Positions 53,784 to 63,087 of a stretch of DNA of 64,000 bases are shown here, in pieces; within the stretch, counting starts at the first letter, position 1, and every line of letters starts with the position of its first letter. The stretch covers positions 3,224,001-3,288,000 of the forward strand of contig NZ_JBBPCL010000001.1 of the NCBI RefSeq assembly GCF_038039215.1, written 5' to 3'. The translations under genes were made by a program, and so were the position numbers. The notes beneath the pieces were generated by a model. The model was not told the DNA's origin. It worked only from the letters and a program-made list of their open reading frames with translations, and searched no databases. Source of the stretch: Pseudonocardia sp. T1-2H (GTDB lineage: Bacteria; Actinomycetota; Actinomycetes; Mycobacteriales; Pseudonocardiaceae).

Positions 53784-54791
53784 TCAGAGGGCGGTGGCCA
53801 GGCTCAGCCCGAAGCGCTCCTCGGGGTCCGACCAGAACTCCGACACCGCGAACCCGACCTCGCCGAGCATCTCCCGTATCCCGGCAGGGCGGAACTTCGC
53901 CGAGATCTCGGTGCGCATCTCCTCCCCCTCGGCGAACTCGACGGTCAGGTCCAGCGCGTCGACCCGGACCGTCATCGCGCGCTCGGCGCGCAGCCGCATC
54001 TCGATCCACTCGTTCTCCGCGTCCCAGAGCGCGACGTGGGCGAAGGCGGCGGGGTCGAAGTCCGCGCCGAGCTCGCGGTTCAGCACGTGCAGGACGTTGC
54101 GGTTGAACTCCGCGGTGACGCCCTGGGCGTCGTCGTAGGCGGCGACCACGGTCGCCGGGTCGATCACGAGGCCGGTGCCGAGGAGCAGCTGCTCCCCCGG
54201 CTCGAGCACGTCCCGGACGAGCTGCAGGAACTGCCGGCGGTCCGCCGGGAGGAGGTTGCCGATCGTCCCGCCGAGGAAAGCGATCATGCGACGGCCGCCG
54301 CGGGGCAGCCGGTCCAGGTCACGGGTGAAGTCCCCGACCACCCCCTGCAGCTCGACGTCCGGGTACTCCCTCCCCAGGGCCTCGAGCGCGCCTTCCAGCG
54401 CCGCCTCGCTGACGTCCTGCGGGACGTAGCGGCGCAGCGTCCCCGCGCGGGCGAACGCGTCGAGGAGCAGCCGGGTCTTGGCCGACGAGCCGGACCCCAG
54501 CTCGACGATCGTGTCCGCGCCGGAGGCCTTGGCGATCGCGTCGGCGGACTCCTCCAGCAGGGCCCGTTCGGTGCGGGTCGGGTAGTACTCGGGCAGCTCG
54601 GTGATCAGCTCGAACAGCTCGCTGCCCCGGGCGTCGTAGAACCACTTCGGGGGCAGCTCCTTGGGGGTGGCGGTGAGCCCGTGGCGGGCGTCCGCGCGCA
54701 GGGCCTCGTCGGCGTCCGCCTCGGTGCGGTGGACGTCCAGCCGGGCGGGTTCGGAAACGGTGCTCGTGGGATCGGCGGCGGTGCGGTTCAT
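53784..54791 (-). CDS. egtD: L-histidine N-alpha-methyltransferase EgtD
   Basis: 335 residues. SAM site in IVELGSGSSAKTRLLLDAF; FYDARGSELFELITELPEYYPTRTE at the N-terminal side and AFLGGTIGNLLPADR are family signatures. It trimethylates histidine to hercynine, the first step of ergothioneine synthesis. ATG 54791 overlaps the egtC TGA by four bases. Confidence 0.93.
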   Translation of the reverse strand: MNRTAADPTSTVSEPARLDVHRTEADADEALRADARHGLTATPKELPPKWFYDARGSELFELITELPEYYPTRTERALLEESADAIAKASGADTIVELGSGSSAKTRLLLDAFARAGTLRRYVPQDVSEAALEGALEALGREYPDVELQGVVGDFTRDLDRLPRGGRRMIAFLGGTIGNLLPADRRQFLQLVRDVLEPGEQLLLGTGLVIDPATVVAAYDDAQGVTAEFNRNVLHVLNRELGADFDPAAFAHVALWDAENEWIEMRLRAERAMTVRVDALDLTVEFAEGEEMRTEISAKFRPAGIREMLGEVGFAVSEFWSDPEERFGLSLATAL

Positions 54792-55657
54792 CGTGCTCCC
54801 TGACGGTTCTCCTCCGGTACGCGTTCCGTCGGCCTCGGTGGCGACGGTGGCACCGGTGGAACGGGGTCGATCGGACGGAGCTCGTGACGACCCGGGCGGG
54901 CCACCACCAGGTGCCGGTCGGGCACCTGAATCCATGCGGGGAGCGCATCGAGCGGTTCGGACGCCACCGTGGTGGTGTCCGTGGTGGTGCGGACGGACAG
55001 CGCGTGGTGCCAGGCCGTGGCCCAGATCGTGGCGCCGTCGGTGAGCAGCAGGTTCAGCCGTGACCCCGGGGCGGCGGCCTCGACGGCGGCGCAGGTCCCG
55101 GCGAGCACGGCGGCCGGGTCGTCCCCGCGGCGCAGGCGGTGCCGGACCAGGGCCCAGAGCAGCGCTGCGTCCGTGGGGGCGTCGAGGGTCATCAGATCCG
55201 TGGTGGGCAGGGCGGAGGCGAGGCCCGCGACCGAGCCGGGCCAGCCGCGGATCACACCGTTGTGGCTGAACAGCCAGCGGCCCTCGGCGAACGGCGCCGC
55301 CGCGGTCTCGGTCACGGGCATGCCGGTGGTCGCGGAGCGCACGGCGGCGAGCACGCCGGTGGAGCGGGTGACGGCGGCGAGCTGGGCGAACGAGGGGTCC
55401 GCCCAGATCGGGGCGGCCGAGCGGTACCGGGCGGCGTCGGCGCGTCCCGAGCCGTCCCGCGCACCGGCGCCGTGCGGGTCTGCGGCGCCGTGCGCAGCGT
55501 CCGGGTACCAGCCCGCGCCGAAGCCGTCCGCGTTGACCGTGCCGCCCCCGCGCATGTCCGCGGGGGCGTACGCCTGGTGCAGCAGGCCGTGCGGGGGGTC
55601 CAGGATCAGTGAGGCGAGCGTGCGGGAGGGGCCCAGGTGGGCCAGGTGGCGGCACAC
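54788..55657 (-). CDS. egtC: Gamma-glutamyl-hercynylcysteine sulfoxide hydrolase EgtC
   Basis: 289 residues, class II glutamine amidotransferase-like. The N-terminal nucleophile is Cys2 (Met-Cys-Arg-His), exposed after Met removal; NADGFGAGWYP and LFSHNGVIRGWPG are conserved. It removes glutamate from the sulfoxide intermediate. GTG 55657 is fixed by Cys2. Eight bases follow the egtB stop. The last 40 residues are Pro-rich and variable. Confidence 0.92.
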   Translation of the reverse strand: MCRHLAHLGPSRTLASLILDPPHGLLHQAYAPADMRGGGTVNADGFGAGWYPDAAHGAADPHGAGARDGSGRADAARYRSAAPIWADPSFAQLAAVTRSTGVLAAVRSATTGMPVTETAAAPFAEGRWLFSHNGVIRGWPGSVAGLASALPTTDLMTLDAPTDAALLWALVRHRLRRGDDPAAVLAGTCAAVEAAAPGSRLNLLLTDGATIWATAWHHALSVRTTTDTTTVASEPLDALPAWIQVPDRHLVVARPGRHELRPIDPVPPVPPSPPRPTERVPEENRQGAR

Positions 55658-55664
55658 GTCCTCC

Positions 55665-57067
55665 TCAGATCACCCGCTCGGTGTCGCCGGGAGCGGCGTC
55701 CCGCGCACACCGGAACCCGGCGAAGATCTGCCGGCGGATCGGGTGGTCCCAGTTCCGGAACGTGGTCCGGATCGCGGACTCGTCCGTGCCGAACGACCCG
55801 CCGCGCAGAACCTTGTAGTCCCCACCGAAGAACACCTCGGAGTACTCCTCGTACGGGAACGCCTCGAAGCCCGGGTAGGGGTGCCAGCCGGAGTCGCACC
55901 ACTCCCACACGTCCCCGATCAGCTGCTCGACACCCAGCGGCGACGCGCCTTCCGGGTACGCCCCGACCTCGGCCGGACGCAGGTGCCGCTGGCCCAGGTT
56001 GGCGTGGCGGGGAGTCGGCTCCTCGTCCCCCACGGGTAGCGGCGCGAGCGGCCGCTGGCGGGATCGAACCGGGCGGCCTTCTCCCACTCGGCCTCGGTGG
56101 GCAGCCGCTTCCCCGCCCAGCGCGCGTACGCCGCGGCCTCGTGGAAGCAGACGTGCACGACGGGCTCGTCCGCCGGGACGCGCTCGACGACGCCGAACCG
56201 GCGCCGCCACCACTCCCCCGTGGCGCCGTCCCGCGCCCAGAACCGCGGCGCGACGAGGTCCTCCTCGCGGCGGTGGGCCCAGCCGGCCTCGCTCCACCAG
56301 TGCGCGTCCTCGTAGCCGCCCGCAGCGACGAACTCGGCGTACTCGCCGTTCGTCACCGGGTGGACGTCGATCCAGTAGGCGGGCAGCTCGACGGTGTGCG
56401 CGGGCCGCTCGTTGTCCAGCGCCCACGGTTCGCCGGAGGTGCCCTGGGTGAACGCACCGGCCGGCACCAGGACCTCGCGGGGCCCGGTGCGCGCGGCGAG
56501 CGGGGCGGGCGGGGCCTCCGCGTGCAGGACGGGTGCGCCGGTGCGGAGCTGGTGGGTGGCCAGCATGGTCTCGTCGTGCTGCTGCTCGTGCTGCACGATC
56601 ATCCCGAACGCGAAGGCCTCGTGCTCCAGCCGGCGGCCGCGCAACGGGCTGCGCCCCAGCGCGTCCAGCGCCTTCTCCCGGACCTCCGCGACGTAGGCGC
56701 GGGTGTCCGCCGGTCCGAGCAGGGGCAACCCGATGCGGCTGGCGCGGCTGTGCCGGAAGGCGTCGTAGAGGCCGTCGATCTCGGGGCGCAGCGGCTCCCG
56801 CCCGCCGACGTCCCGGACGAGCCAGAGCTCCTCCTGGCTGCCGATGTGCGCGAGGTCCCAGACCAGCGGGGACATCAGCGGCGAGTGCTGGGCGACGAGG
56901 TCCGCCTCGTCCACCGCGTCGGTGAGCCTGGTGCTGCGGGCCCGGGCCCGTTCGAGCAGGCCGGCGACGCGGGTGCGCAGGGCCTCGGGGCTGTCGGCGT
57001 GGCCGAGGCCGATCGCGGCGGCGGCACCGCCGGGCCCGGGGGCGGGGTCGTCGGATGTCCGGGTCAT
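55665..57067 (-). pseudogene. egtB: Hercynine oxygenase EgtB, one frameshift
   Basis: About 467 residues once repaired. The N-terminal DinB-like domain has the iron-binding HEQQHDE (His-x3-His-x-Glu) site. The C-terminal formylglycine-enzyme-like domain runs [22 protein letters not shown] to [15 protein letters not shown] and [17 protein letters not shown]. It joins hercynine and gamma-glutamylcysteine as a sulfoxide using O2. The frame is lost between RRYPWG and [13 protein letters not shown] at a CCCCC run (56027-56031); one added base repairs it. ATG 57067 overlaps the egtA stop. Confidence 0.88.
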
Positions 57068-58565
57068 GGATGGACTCCCTGCGTCTGGTCGGAGGCGGTC
57101 CGGTCGGGGCGCGCGCCGTCGGGTTCGAGGCCGCCGTGGTCCGTGCCCGGGGTGTCCCACGGTCCGGCCGGGCCGCGGTGACGCGCGGGCGGGACGCGGG
57201 TGAACAGGCCCGGCGGGAACGGCACGGCGGCCGGGTCGAACGCGCCGGCACCCTCACCGGGCAGCAGCTCGTCCGCCGGGCACCGTCCGGCCAGCACCCG
57301 CCGGTCCGTCGTGTCCGCCAGCAGGGCCTCCAGCTCGGCCGACGCCCCCGTGCGGGGAGCTCGCGCAGGGCTAGGGCGAACACCTCCGCGGCGCCGCGGG
57401 CCAGCTCCGGATGTTCCAGGCCGTCCCGCGCGGCGCACACCCACAGGTCCCGCGTGGGCTCACAGATCTCCCGCACCCGGTCCACGGCCTCCGGCGACGA
57501 CGTCACCGCGGCGAGCACCGCCGCCGGGAGCATCCACTCGTCCCCGGCCTGGCCGTCGACGTAGCGGACCTCCAGGAAGCCGCGCGGCCGGATCGGCGGG
57601 AACAGCGTGGAGATGTGGTACTCGAGGTCCGCCACGGTCGGCGGCCGCGGCAGGGCCCCCTCGATCCAGTCCGCGAAGCTGACACCCACCGGCGTCTCCC
57701 ACCGGTCCGACCCGCGGACGCACAGCACCGGTGTCGAGACGACGCGTTCGGCCCACTCGCGCGCCGGGTCCCCGCCGGCCGCGGGCGGCGGCGCGGTCCG
57801 AGCGGGGTCGAGGGAGAACCAGCTCGCCATCCGGGAGGACTTCCAGCCCGTGCGGCGTCCGTGCAGGACGGGCGAGTTGGCGAAGGCACCCACCAGGACC
57901 GGGCCGAGCGCGTGCAGGGCGGCCCATCGGCCGGCGACCGCGTGGGTCTCCCCCGCGTCGAGCGCGACCTGCACCGCCGACGTCGAGCACATGCCGCTGC
58001 GGCCGTGCGGGCCGAGCCGGTCGAACGCGCACTCCATCGCGGTGTAGCGCGGGAGCTGGAGGACCCGGCGGGGCGGCCGGTGCGGATCGGCGGCCCGGGG
58101 CTGCGGGTGGAGTCCCTGCGCGGCGAGGAGGCCGTGCAGGTGGCGGATGTCCTGCTGCACCGCGGCCGCGAGGGCGCCGAGGTCGGTGAGCGGGGGACTG
58201 GCGAGCTCCACCTGGCCACCGGGTTCGACGGTGACGGTGGAACCGGACGGGAGGGGTCGGGCCGGGGAGCCCGGGGAGAGCGAGGCGGGTGCATGGGCGC
58301 CGAGGGCGGCGACCAGGTGATCGAGATCGACCGGGACGGTCGGATCGTCCGGCCGGTGGAGGATCCATTCGAGCTCGACGCCGAGCAGCCGCGGGGGCCC
58401 GTGCTTGAAACACACGGACGCGACGTAGGCCTCGGCCTCGGCCCGGCGGGTGATCCGGACGTCGGGCAGCGGGATCCGCTCCTGTTCCGGAGCGGCGCCG
58501 GAACCCGTCCCGGCTTGCCGAGCGCCGAACGGGTGGGGCGCGACAAGCCCGGGGTCCTGTGCCAC
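57064..58565 (-). pseudogene. egtA: Glutamate-cysteine ligase EgtA, one frameshift
   Basis: About 500 residues once repaired. It makes gamma-glutamylcysteine for Egt[11 protein letters not shown] near the start, [14 protein letters not shown] and [14 protein letters not shown] are typical of the EgtA/plant-type glutamate-cysteine ligase group. The frame breaks after ALALRELP at a GGGG run (57354-57357 on the plus strand); adding one base continues as [17 protein letters not shown] to the stop. GTG 58565 (VAQDPGLV) is the chosen start. First gene of the egt unit; its promoter region contains an AcnR-type operator. Confidence 0.85.
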
Positions 58566-58633
58566 GGCGAAAACGCTACCCCCGGGTCCGGCCGCGCGCA
58601 GGCTTTTGCCGTTCGCCGTCTCGGACGCATAAG

Positions 58634-58649
58634 CAGAACGCGCGTACGG
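58634..58649. promoter_or_regulatory. AcnR operator between egtA and acnR
   Basis: CAGAACGCGCGTACGG matches CAGNACnnncGTACTG with one mismatch. It lies 12 bases before the acnR GTG and 68 bases before the egtA start, so it could control both divergent genes. Confidence 0.65.
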
Positions 58650-58661
58650 AATACTGGCGTC

Positions 58662-59273
58662 GTGCCCCGTGTCAGTACCGACCAGCTCGCCGCCCGCCGG
58701 CAGCACATCCTCGACGGTGCGCGCCGGTGCTTCGCCGCGTACGGGTACGAGGGCGCCACCGTCCGGCGGCTGGAGCAGAGCACCGGGCTGTCCCGCGGGG
58801 CCATCTTCCACTACTTCCGGGACAAGGACGCCCTGTTCCTCGCCCTGGCCGAGCAGGACGCCCGGCGGATGGCCGACGTCGTCGCCGAGCAGGGTCTGGT
58901 GCAGGTCATGCGCAACCTGCTCGCCACCGCCCGCGAGGGCGACGGCTCGGACGGCACCGCCGACCTCAGCTGGCTCGGTACCCGGCTGGAGGTCTCGCGC
59001 CGGCTGCGCACGGACCCGGACTTCCGGCAGGGCTGGCAGGCCCACTCCGCCGAGCTGGCCACCGCCACGGTGAACCGCCTCGAGCGGCAGGCCGCGGCCG
59101 GGGCCCTGCGCGACGACGTCGCGGTCCCCGTGCTCGCCCGCTACCTGGACCTCGTGCTCGAGGGCCTGGTCTCGCACCTCGCGATGGGCCTGCCCGTCGA
59201 CGCACTCGACGGCGTGCTCGACGTGGTGGAGCAGAGCGTCCGGGCTCTCCCCCGGGCAACCGGGACCGCCTGA
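58662..59273 (+). CDS. acnR: TetR-family regulator, AcnR-like repressor of aconitase
   Basis: 203 residues. [54 protein letters not shown]. The long match through [26 protein letters not shown] to [14 protein letters not shown] is that of AcnR/Rv1474c, which sits beside acn in mycobacteria and corynebacteria. Here it is 12 kb from acnA, but an AcnR-type site precedes both acnA and this gene. It would repress aconitase when citrate and metal are bound, as known for AcnR. GTG 58662 probably gives a leaderless message. Confidence 0.82.
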   Translation: MPRVSTDQLAARRQHILDGARRCFAAYGYEGATVRRLEQSTGLSRGAIFHYFRDKDALFLALAEQDARRMADVVAEQGLVQVMRNLLATAREGDGSDGTADLSWLGTRLEVSRRLRTDPDFRQGWQAHSAELATATVNRLERQAAAGALRDDVAVPVLARYLDLVLEGLVSHLAMGLPVDALDGVLDVVEQSVRALPRATGTA

Positions 59274-59336
59274 GCTTCCTCATGCCGGGCACGCTGCCAC
59301 GGACCCCCGACGGTCTCCGGCGGCCCCGGTCCGGAG

Positions 59337-59357
59337 CGGCCCCGGGGCGCGGGGCCG
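59337..59357. terminator. Short hairpin between convergent genes
   Basis: CGGCCCCG and CGGGGCCG pair around a five-base loop, between the acnR stop and the oxidoreductase stop at 59367. Confidence 0.45.
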
Positions 59358-59366
59358 GTCCGAGTT

Positions 59367-61508
59367 CTAGACGGGCGCCACCTCCACCCGGGTGTCCGAG
59401 AACGTCGGCGCGTTGCCGAGGTCCGCGAACTCCACCGGGTTGACCGCATTGACGGTGGTCGGTCCCTCGGCCTGGGCCCGCCAGCCGCCCATCGACGCCA
59501 GCACCACGCCGGCCGCGACCTCGTCGCTGACCGTGACCCGTACGACGAACTCGCCGCGCTCGTTGAACACCCGGATCAGGTCGCCGTCGCCGATCCCGCG
59601 GGTGGTCGCGTCGACCGGGTGCACGATCGCCGTCGGTTCCCCTTGCACCCGCTGCTGGGCGCCCAGGTTGCCGTAGGACGAGTTGAGGAACGCGTGCGAC
59701 TTGGGCGAGATCAGGCTGAGCGGGTAGGCCGGTGACGACGCCCGCGGCGGGATGTAGTGCGGCAACGGGTCGACGACCCCGCCGGGCTGGAACTCGTTCG
59801 AGCCCTGCCGGAAGAGCGGGAGTACGAAGTTCCCGCCCGCGGCCGCCGCGGAGACGAACTCGTGCCTGCCCGACGGCGTCGGGAACCCGCCCTCGGCGTG
59901 CGGCGCGTAGTGCGCGGCGTCCGGCAGGTTCAGCCGCGCCCAGCCCGTCTCGGCGAGGCTCTGCGGGGTGATCCCGGCCAGTGCGGGCGCGGACCAGTCG
60001 AAGGCGTGCTCGATCATCTCCTCGTCGGAGAGCCGGAAGCACCCGTCGTCGAAGCCCATGCCGGCGGCGAGCCGCCGGAACAGCTCGGTGTTGCTCACGG
60101 CCTCCCCCACCGGCGCGATCGACGGCTGGTTCAGTCCGATGTAGAAGTGCCCCCAGGAGAACATGACGTCCAGCTGCTCCAGCTGGGTCGTCGCGGGCAG
60201 CACGATGTCCGCGTACAGCGCCGTGTCCGTCATGAACTGCTCGCTGACCACGGTGAACAGGTCCTCGCGGGCGAGCCCGGCGAGCAGCCGTTCCTGGTCC
60301 GGGCAGACGATCACCGGGTTGGCGTTGTAGACCATCAGCGCCGCGACGGAGGTCTCGAGCCCCAGCTCGCCGGTCAGCGCGCGCCCGAGGTGGTACTGGT
60401 TCACCACCCGCGTCGTGCTGCCCGCGGGCCGCAGGTCCACCCGGCTGAGCCCGTCCCAGTTCACCGGGAACGCCCACAGCGGCAGGGCGAGGATCCCCCC
60501 GCCGGGGTTGCGCCAGGCCCCGACCAGCCCGGGCAGGCAGGAGATGGCGCGCACCGTCTGCCCACCGCCGGAGGACCGCTCGATCGCCACCCCGATCCGG
60601 ATCATCGACGGTTGGGCGGCGGCGTACTCCCGGGCCAGTGTCCGGATGTCGTCGGCCGGGATGCCGGTCTCCTGCGACGCCCACTCCGGCGTGCAGTTCG
60701 CGACCCGCTCGGCCAGCTCCTCGACGCCGACGGTGTGCTCCGCGACGTACTCGGCGTCCGTGAGGCCCTCGGTGAGGATCACGTGGATCAGGGCCATGGC
60801 CAGCGCGCCGTCGGTGCCGGGTCGGATCGGGATGTGCCAGTCCGCGCGCTTCGCGGTCCGATGCCGCATCGGGTCGATCACGACGACCTTCGCGCCGTTG
60901 CGCTGCGCCTGCAGCACGAACGGCCACAGGTGCAGGTTCGTGGAGACCATGTTGCAAGCCCAGATCACGATGTACCTCGAGTGCACGAGGCTCTCCGGGT
61001 CGACCCCGGCGGTCGGGCCCACGCTCATCACGTACGCGGTCGACGCGCCGGAGTCACAGAAGGTCCGCTCGGTGACGGTGGCGCCGAGCCGGTTGAAGAA
61101 CGGGTCGCCGACGTTGAGGCCGTTCAGCGTGCCCTGGGTGCCCAGGTAGCTGACCGGCATGATCGCCTCGGCGCCGTGCTCGGCGGCGACGGCCTTGAAC
61201 CGGGTGGTGACCTCGGTGACGGCGTCGTCCCAGGTGATCGGCTCGAACCGGCCGGAACCCTTGGGTCCGACGCGGCGCAGCGGCGTCGTCACCCGCTCCG
61301 GGCTGTAGACCCGCTCCTGGTAGTCGTTGACCTTCGCGCACAGGCCCCCGCGGGTGAACGGGTGGCCGGGGTCGCCCCGCACCCCGATGGCCCGGCCGTC
61401 CTCGACGGTCACGAGCATCGAACAGCCGTCCGGGCAGTCGTGCGGGCAGATGGCCCGGCGCGTCCCCGAGCCCTCCAGGTCGACGATCGGCAGCTCCGCA
61501 AACGTCAT
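59367..61508 (-). CDS. Molybdopterin-dependent oxidoreductase (DMSO reductase superfamily)
   Basis: 713 residues. N-terminal [4Fe-4S] site CPHDCPDGCSM with a later Cys in GGLCAKVNDYQERVYSP. Then the large bis-MGD binding body: VTERTFCDSGASTAYV as the possible metal-ligand region, VVVIDPMRHRTAKRADWHIPIRPGTDGALAMALIHV, QFMTDTALYADIVLPATTQLEQ, and the C-terminal cofactor domain FLNSSYGNLGAQQRVQG. No Tat signal is seen, so it is cytosolic. No partner subunit gene is adjacent. Substrate unknown. It is divergent from an AraC regulator that may control it. Confidence 0.85.
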   Translation of the reverse strand: MTFAELPIVDLEGSGTRRAICPHDCPDGCSMLVTVEDGRAIGVRGDPGHPFTRGGLCAKVNDYQERVYSPERVTTPLRRVGPKGSGRFEPITWDDAVTEVTTRFKAVAAEHGAEAIMPVSYLGTQGTLNGLNVGDPFFNRLGATVTERTFCDSGASTAYVMSVGPTAGVDPESLVHSRYIVIWACNMVSTNLHLWPFVLQAQRNGAKVVVIDPMRHRTAKRADWHIPIRPGTDGALAMALIHVILTEGLTDAEYVAEHTVGVEELAERVANCTPEWASQETGIPADDIRTLAREYAAAQPSMIRIGVAIERSSGGGQTVRAISCLPGLVGAWRNPGGGILALPLWAFPVNWDGLSRVDLRPAGSTTRVVNQYHLGRALTGELGLETSVAALMVYNANPVIVCPDQERLLAGLAREDLFTVVSEQFMTDTALYADIVLPATTQLEQLDVMFSWGHFYIGLNQPSIAPVGEAVSNTELFRRLAAGMGFDDGCFRLSDEEMIEHAFDWSAPALAGITPQSLAETGWARLNLPDAAHYAPHAEGGFPTPSGRHEFVSAAAAGGNFVLPLFRQGSNEFQPGGVVDPLPHYIPPRASSPAYPLSLISPKSHAFLNSSYGNLGAQQRVQGEPTAIVHPVDATTRGIGDGDLIRVFNERGEFVVRVTVSDEVAAGVVLASMGGWRAQAEGPTTVNAVNPVEFADLGNAPTFSDTRVEVAPV

Positions 61509-61717
61509 GGGGGCGCACTCCTGGACCTCGGTGGTGCCTTCCGGGAGTCCTCATGGTCGACCGGTGCGGGGCCGCCCGCGTTGGCTCCGCGCGCCAGGTG
61601 CTTGCCGCCCGGCGACCGGACGGGCCGGGTGCCGACCGGTTGACCTGCGCGCAACACGGTGCGAACGTCGGCATGCTTCGTGCGCATCGCGCCGCACGAG
61701 ATCCGGGAGGTGAGGGC

Positions 61718-62683
61718 GTGGTCCTCGCAGCGGGATCGGCACCGGGCGGCACGACCGTGCGCGCGACCCGGCGCTTCGACGAGTGGCGGGACGCCATCCG
61801 GCACGACTTCGTGGCCCTGGACATGGCCCCGGACCGCGGCATCGGCGCGTTCTCCGGTTCGGTCCGCAGCGCCACCGTGGCCCACCTGCAGGTGTCCGAG
61901 GTCCGCTCGGTGACGCAGGTCTGCCGGCGCACGCCGTCGCTGGCAGGCGCGGACTCCCACGAGTTCCTGCAGATCGGCATGGTCAGCCGCGGCACCGGGG
62001 TGCTCGAGCAGGACGGCCGGCGGACCCTGCTCAGCCAGGGGGACTTCGCGGTCTACGAGACCGGGCGCCCGTTCGCCTGGAACCTCGGCGGCGCCTGGGA
62101 GCTGGACGTCTTCACCTGGCCGCGCGCGGCCGTCGGGCTCAGCACGGCCGAGTCCGCCGCCGTCACCGCCGTCCGCTTCGCCGGGCGGCAGGGGTTCTCC
62201 GGGATCGTCGGCGGGATGCTCCGCGGGCTGCTGACGGCCCCGCCCCGGCTCTCCCCGGCCGGCGCCGTGCGGGTGGCGGACGAGGTCGGCGAGCTGGTCG
62301 CGACGCTGGCGATCGAGCAGTCGGACCCGTGGGCGGTCGCGGACGCGCCGCAGCTCGCGCTGCTGCACCGGATCCACGACCACATCGACGCGCACCTGGC
62401 CGACCCCGAGCTCGGCCCCGTGTCGATCGCGCGGGCGCACTTCGTCTCCACCCGGCAGCTGCACCGGCTCTTCGCGGGCACCGGGGAGACGGTCACCCGC
62501 CGGATCCGCCGGCTCCGCCTGGAACGGTGCCGCCGCGAGCTGTCGGACCGGCGGCGCGCCACGGACTCGGTCACGGACATCTCCCGGCGCTGGGGCTTCC
62601 CGGACCTGCCCGGGTTCAGCCGGGCCTTCCGGAGCACCTACGGGCTGTCCCCGACCGACTACCGGGCCCGCTCCGGGTCCTGA
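61718..62683 (+). CDS. AraC-family transcriptional regulator
   Basis: 321 residues from the GTG at 61718, chosen because GGGAGG lies upstream; an open frame extends further 5' but is not convincing. The N-terminal 170 residues form an AraC-binding-like cupin domain (SHEFLQIGMVSRGTGVLEQDGR, GDFAVYETGRPFAWNL). The C-terminal double HTH has SIARAHFVSTRQLHRLFAGTGETV and ISRRWGFPDLPGFSRAFRSTYGLSPTDYR. It is divergent from the oxidoreductase and overlaps the convergent MarR gene by 25 bases. Confidence 0.83.
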   Translation: MVLAAGSAPGGTTVRATRRFDEWRDAIRHDFVALDMAPDRGIGAFSGSVRSATVAHLQVSEVRSVTQVCRRTPSLAGADSHEFLQIGMVSRGTGVLEQDGRRTLLSQGDFAVYETGRPFAWNLGGAWELDVFTWPRAAVGLSTAESAAVTAVRFAGRQGFSGIVGGMLRGLLTAPPRLSPAGAVRVADEVGELVATLAIEQSDPWAVADAPQLALLHRIHDHIDAHLADPELGPVSIARAHFVSTRQLHRLFAGTGETVTRRIRRLRLERCRRELSDRRRATDSVTDISRRWGFPDLPGFSRAFRSTYGLSPTDYRARSGS

Positions 62684-63087
62684 ACGAGCACGCCCAGGAT
62701 CCGGTCCAGCTCGGCCAGGTCCGCCTCCGGCAGCGCCCGGACCCCGGGCGGCGGCTCGCCCAGGATCGCGCTCGCGACGGCGGCCGCCTCCTGCCCGGCC
62801 TCCGTGGCGCTGACGACCTTGCACCGCCGGTCCCCGGGATGCGGGTCCCGGCGGACGAGGCCCCGTTTCTGCAGCTCGTCGACGACGACGGTGGCATAGG
62901 GCCGGTCCACGGCCAGCGCGTCGGCCAGGTCGCTGAGCGTCGACGGCGTCTCCGCCACCCGGCGCAGCGCCTTGATCCGCACGAAGCTCAGGCCGAGTGC
63001 GTCCGCGGCCTCGCGCCGGCGGTCGTGCCGGTCCAGGACCAGGGAGCGCATCCGGAGCCAGGCGCGGACCGCGGCGGCCTCACTCAT
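62659..63087 (-). CDS. MarR-family transcriptional regulator
   Basis: 142 residues. Winged helix: FVRIKALRRVAETPSTLSDLADALAVDRPYATVVVDELQKRGLVRRDPHPGDRRCKVVSATEAG, the MarR pattern with the wing Asp-Arg-Arg. It overlaps the MFS exporter stop by four bases, so the pair is co-translated, and it probably controls exporter expression in response to a drug-like ligand. Confidence 0.85.
   Translation of the reverse strand: MSEAAAVRAWLRMRSLVLDRHDRRREAADALGLSFVRIKALRRVAETPSTLSDLADALAVDRPYATVVVDELQKRGLVRRDPHPGDRRCKVVSATEAGQEAAAVASAILGEPPPGVRALPEADLAELDRILGVLVQDPERAR

Noticed and set aside
55665..59177. Single 1170-codon minus-strand frame
   Set aside because: It is parts of egtA and egtB joined by a shadow stretch and extends over the acnR gene; the real genes are separate and frameshifted.
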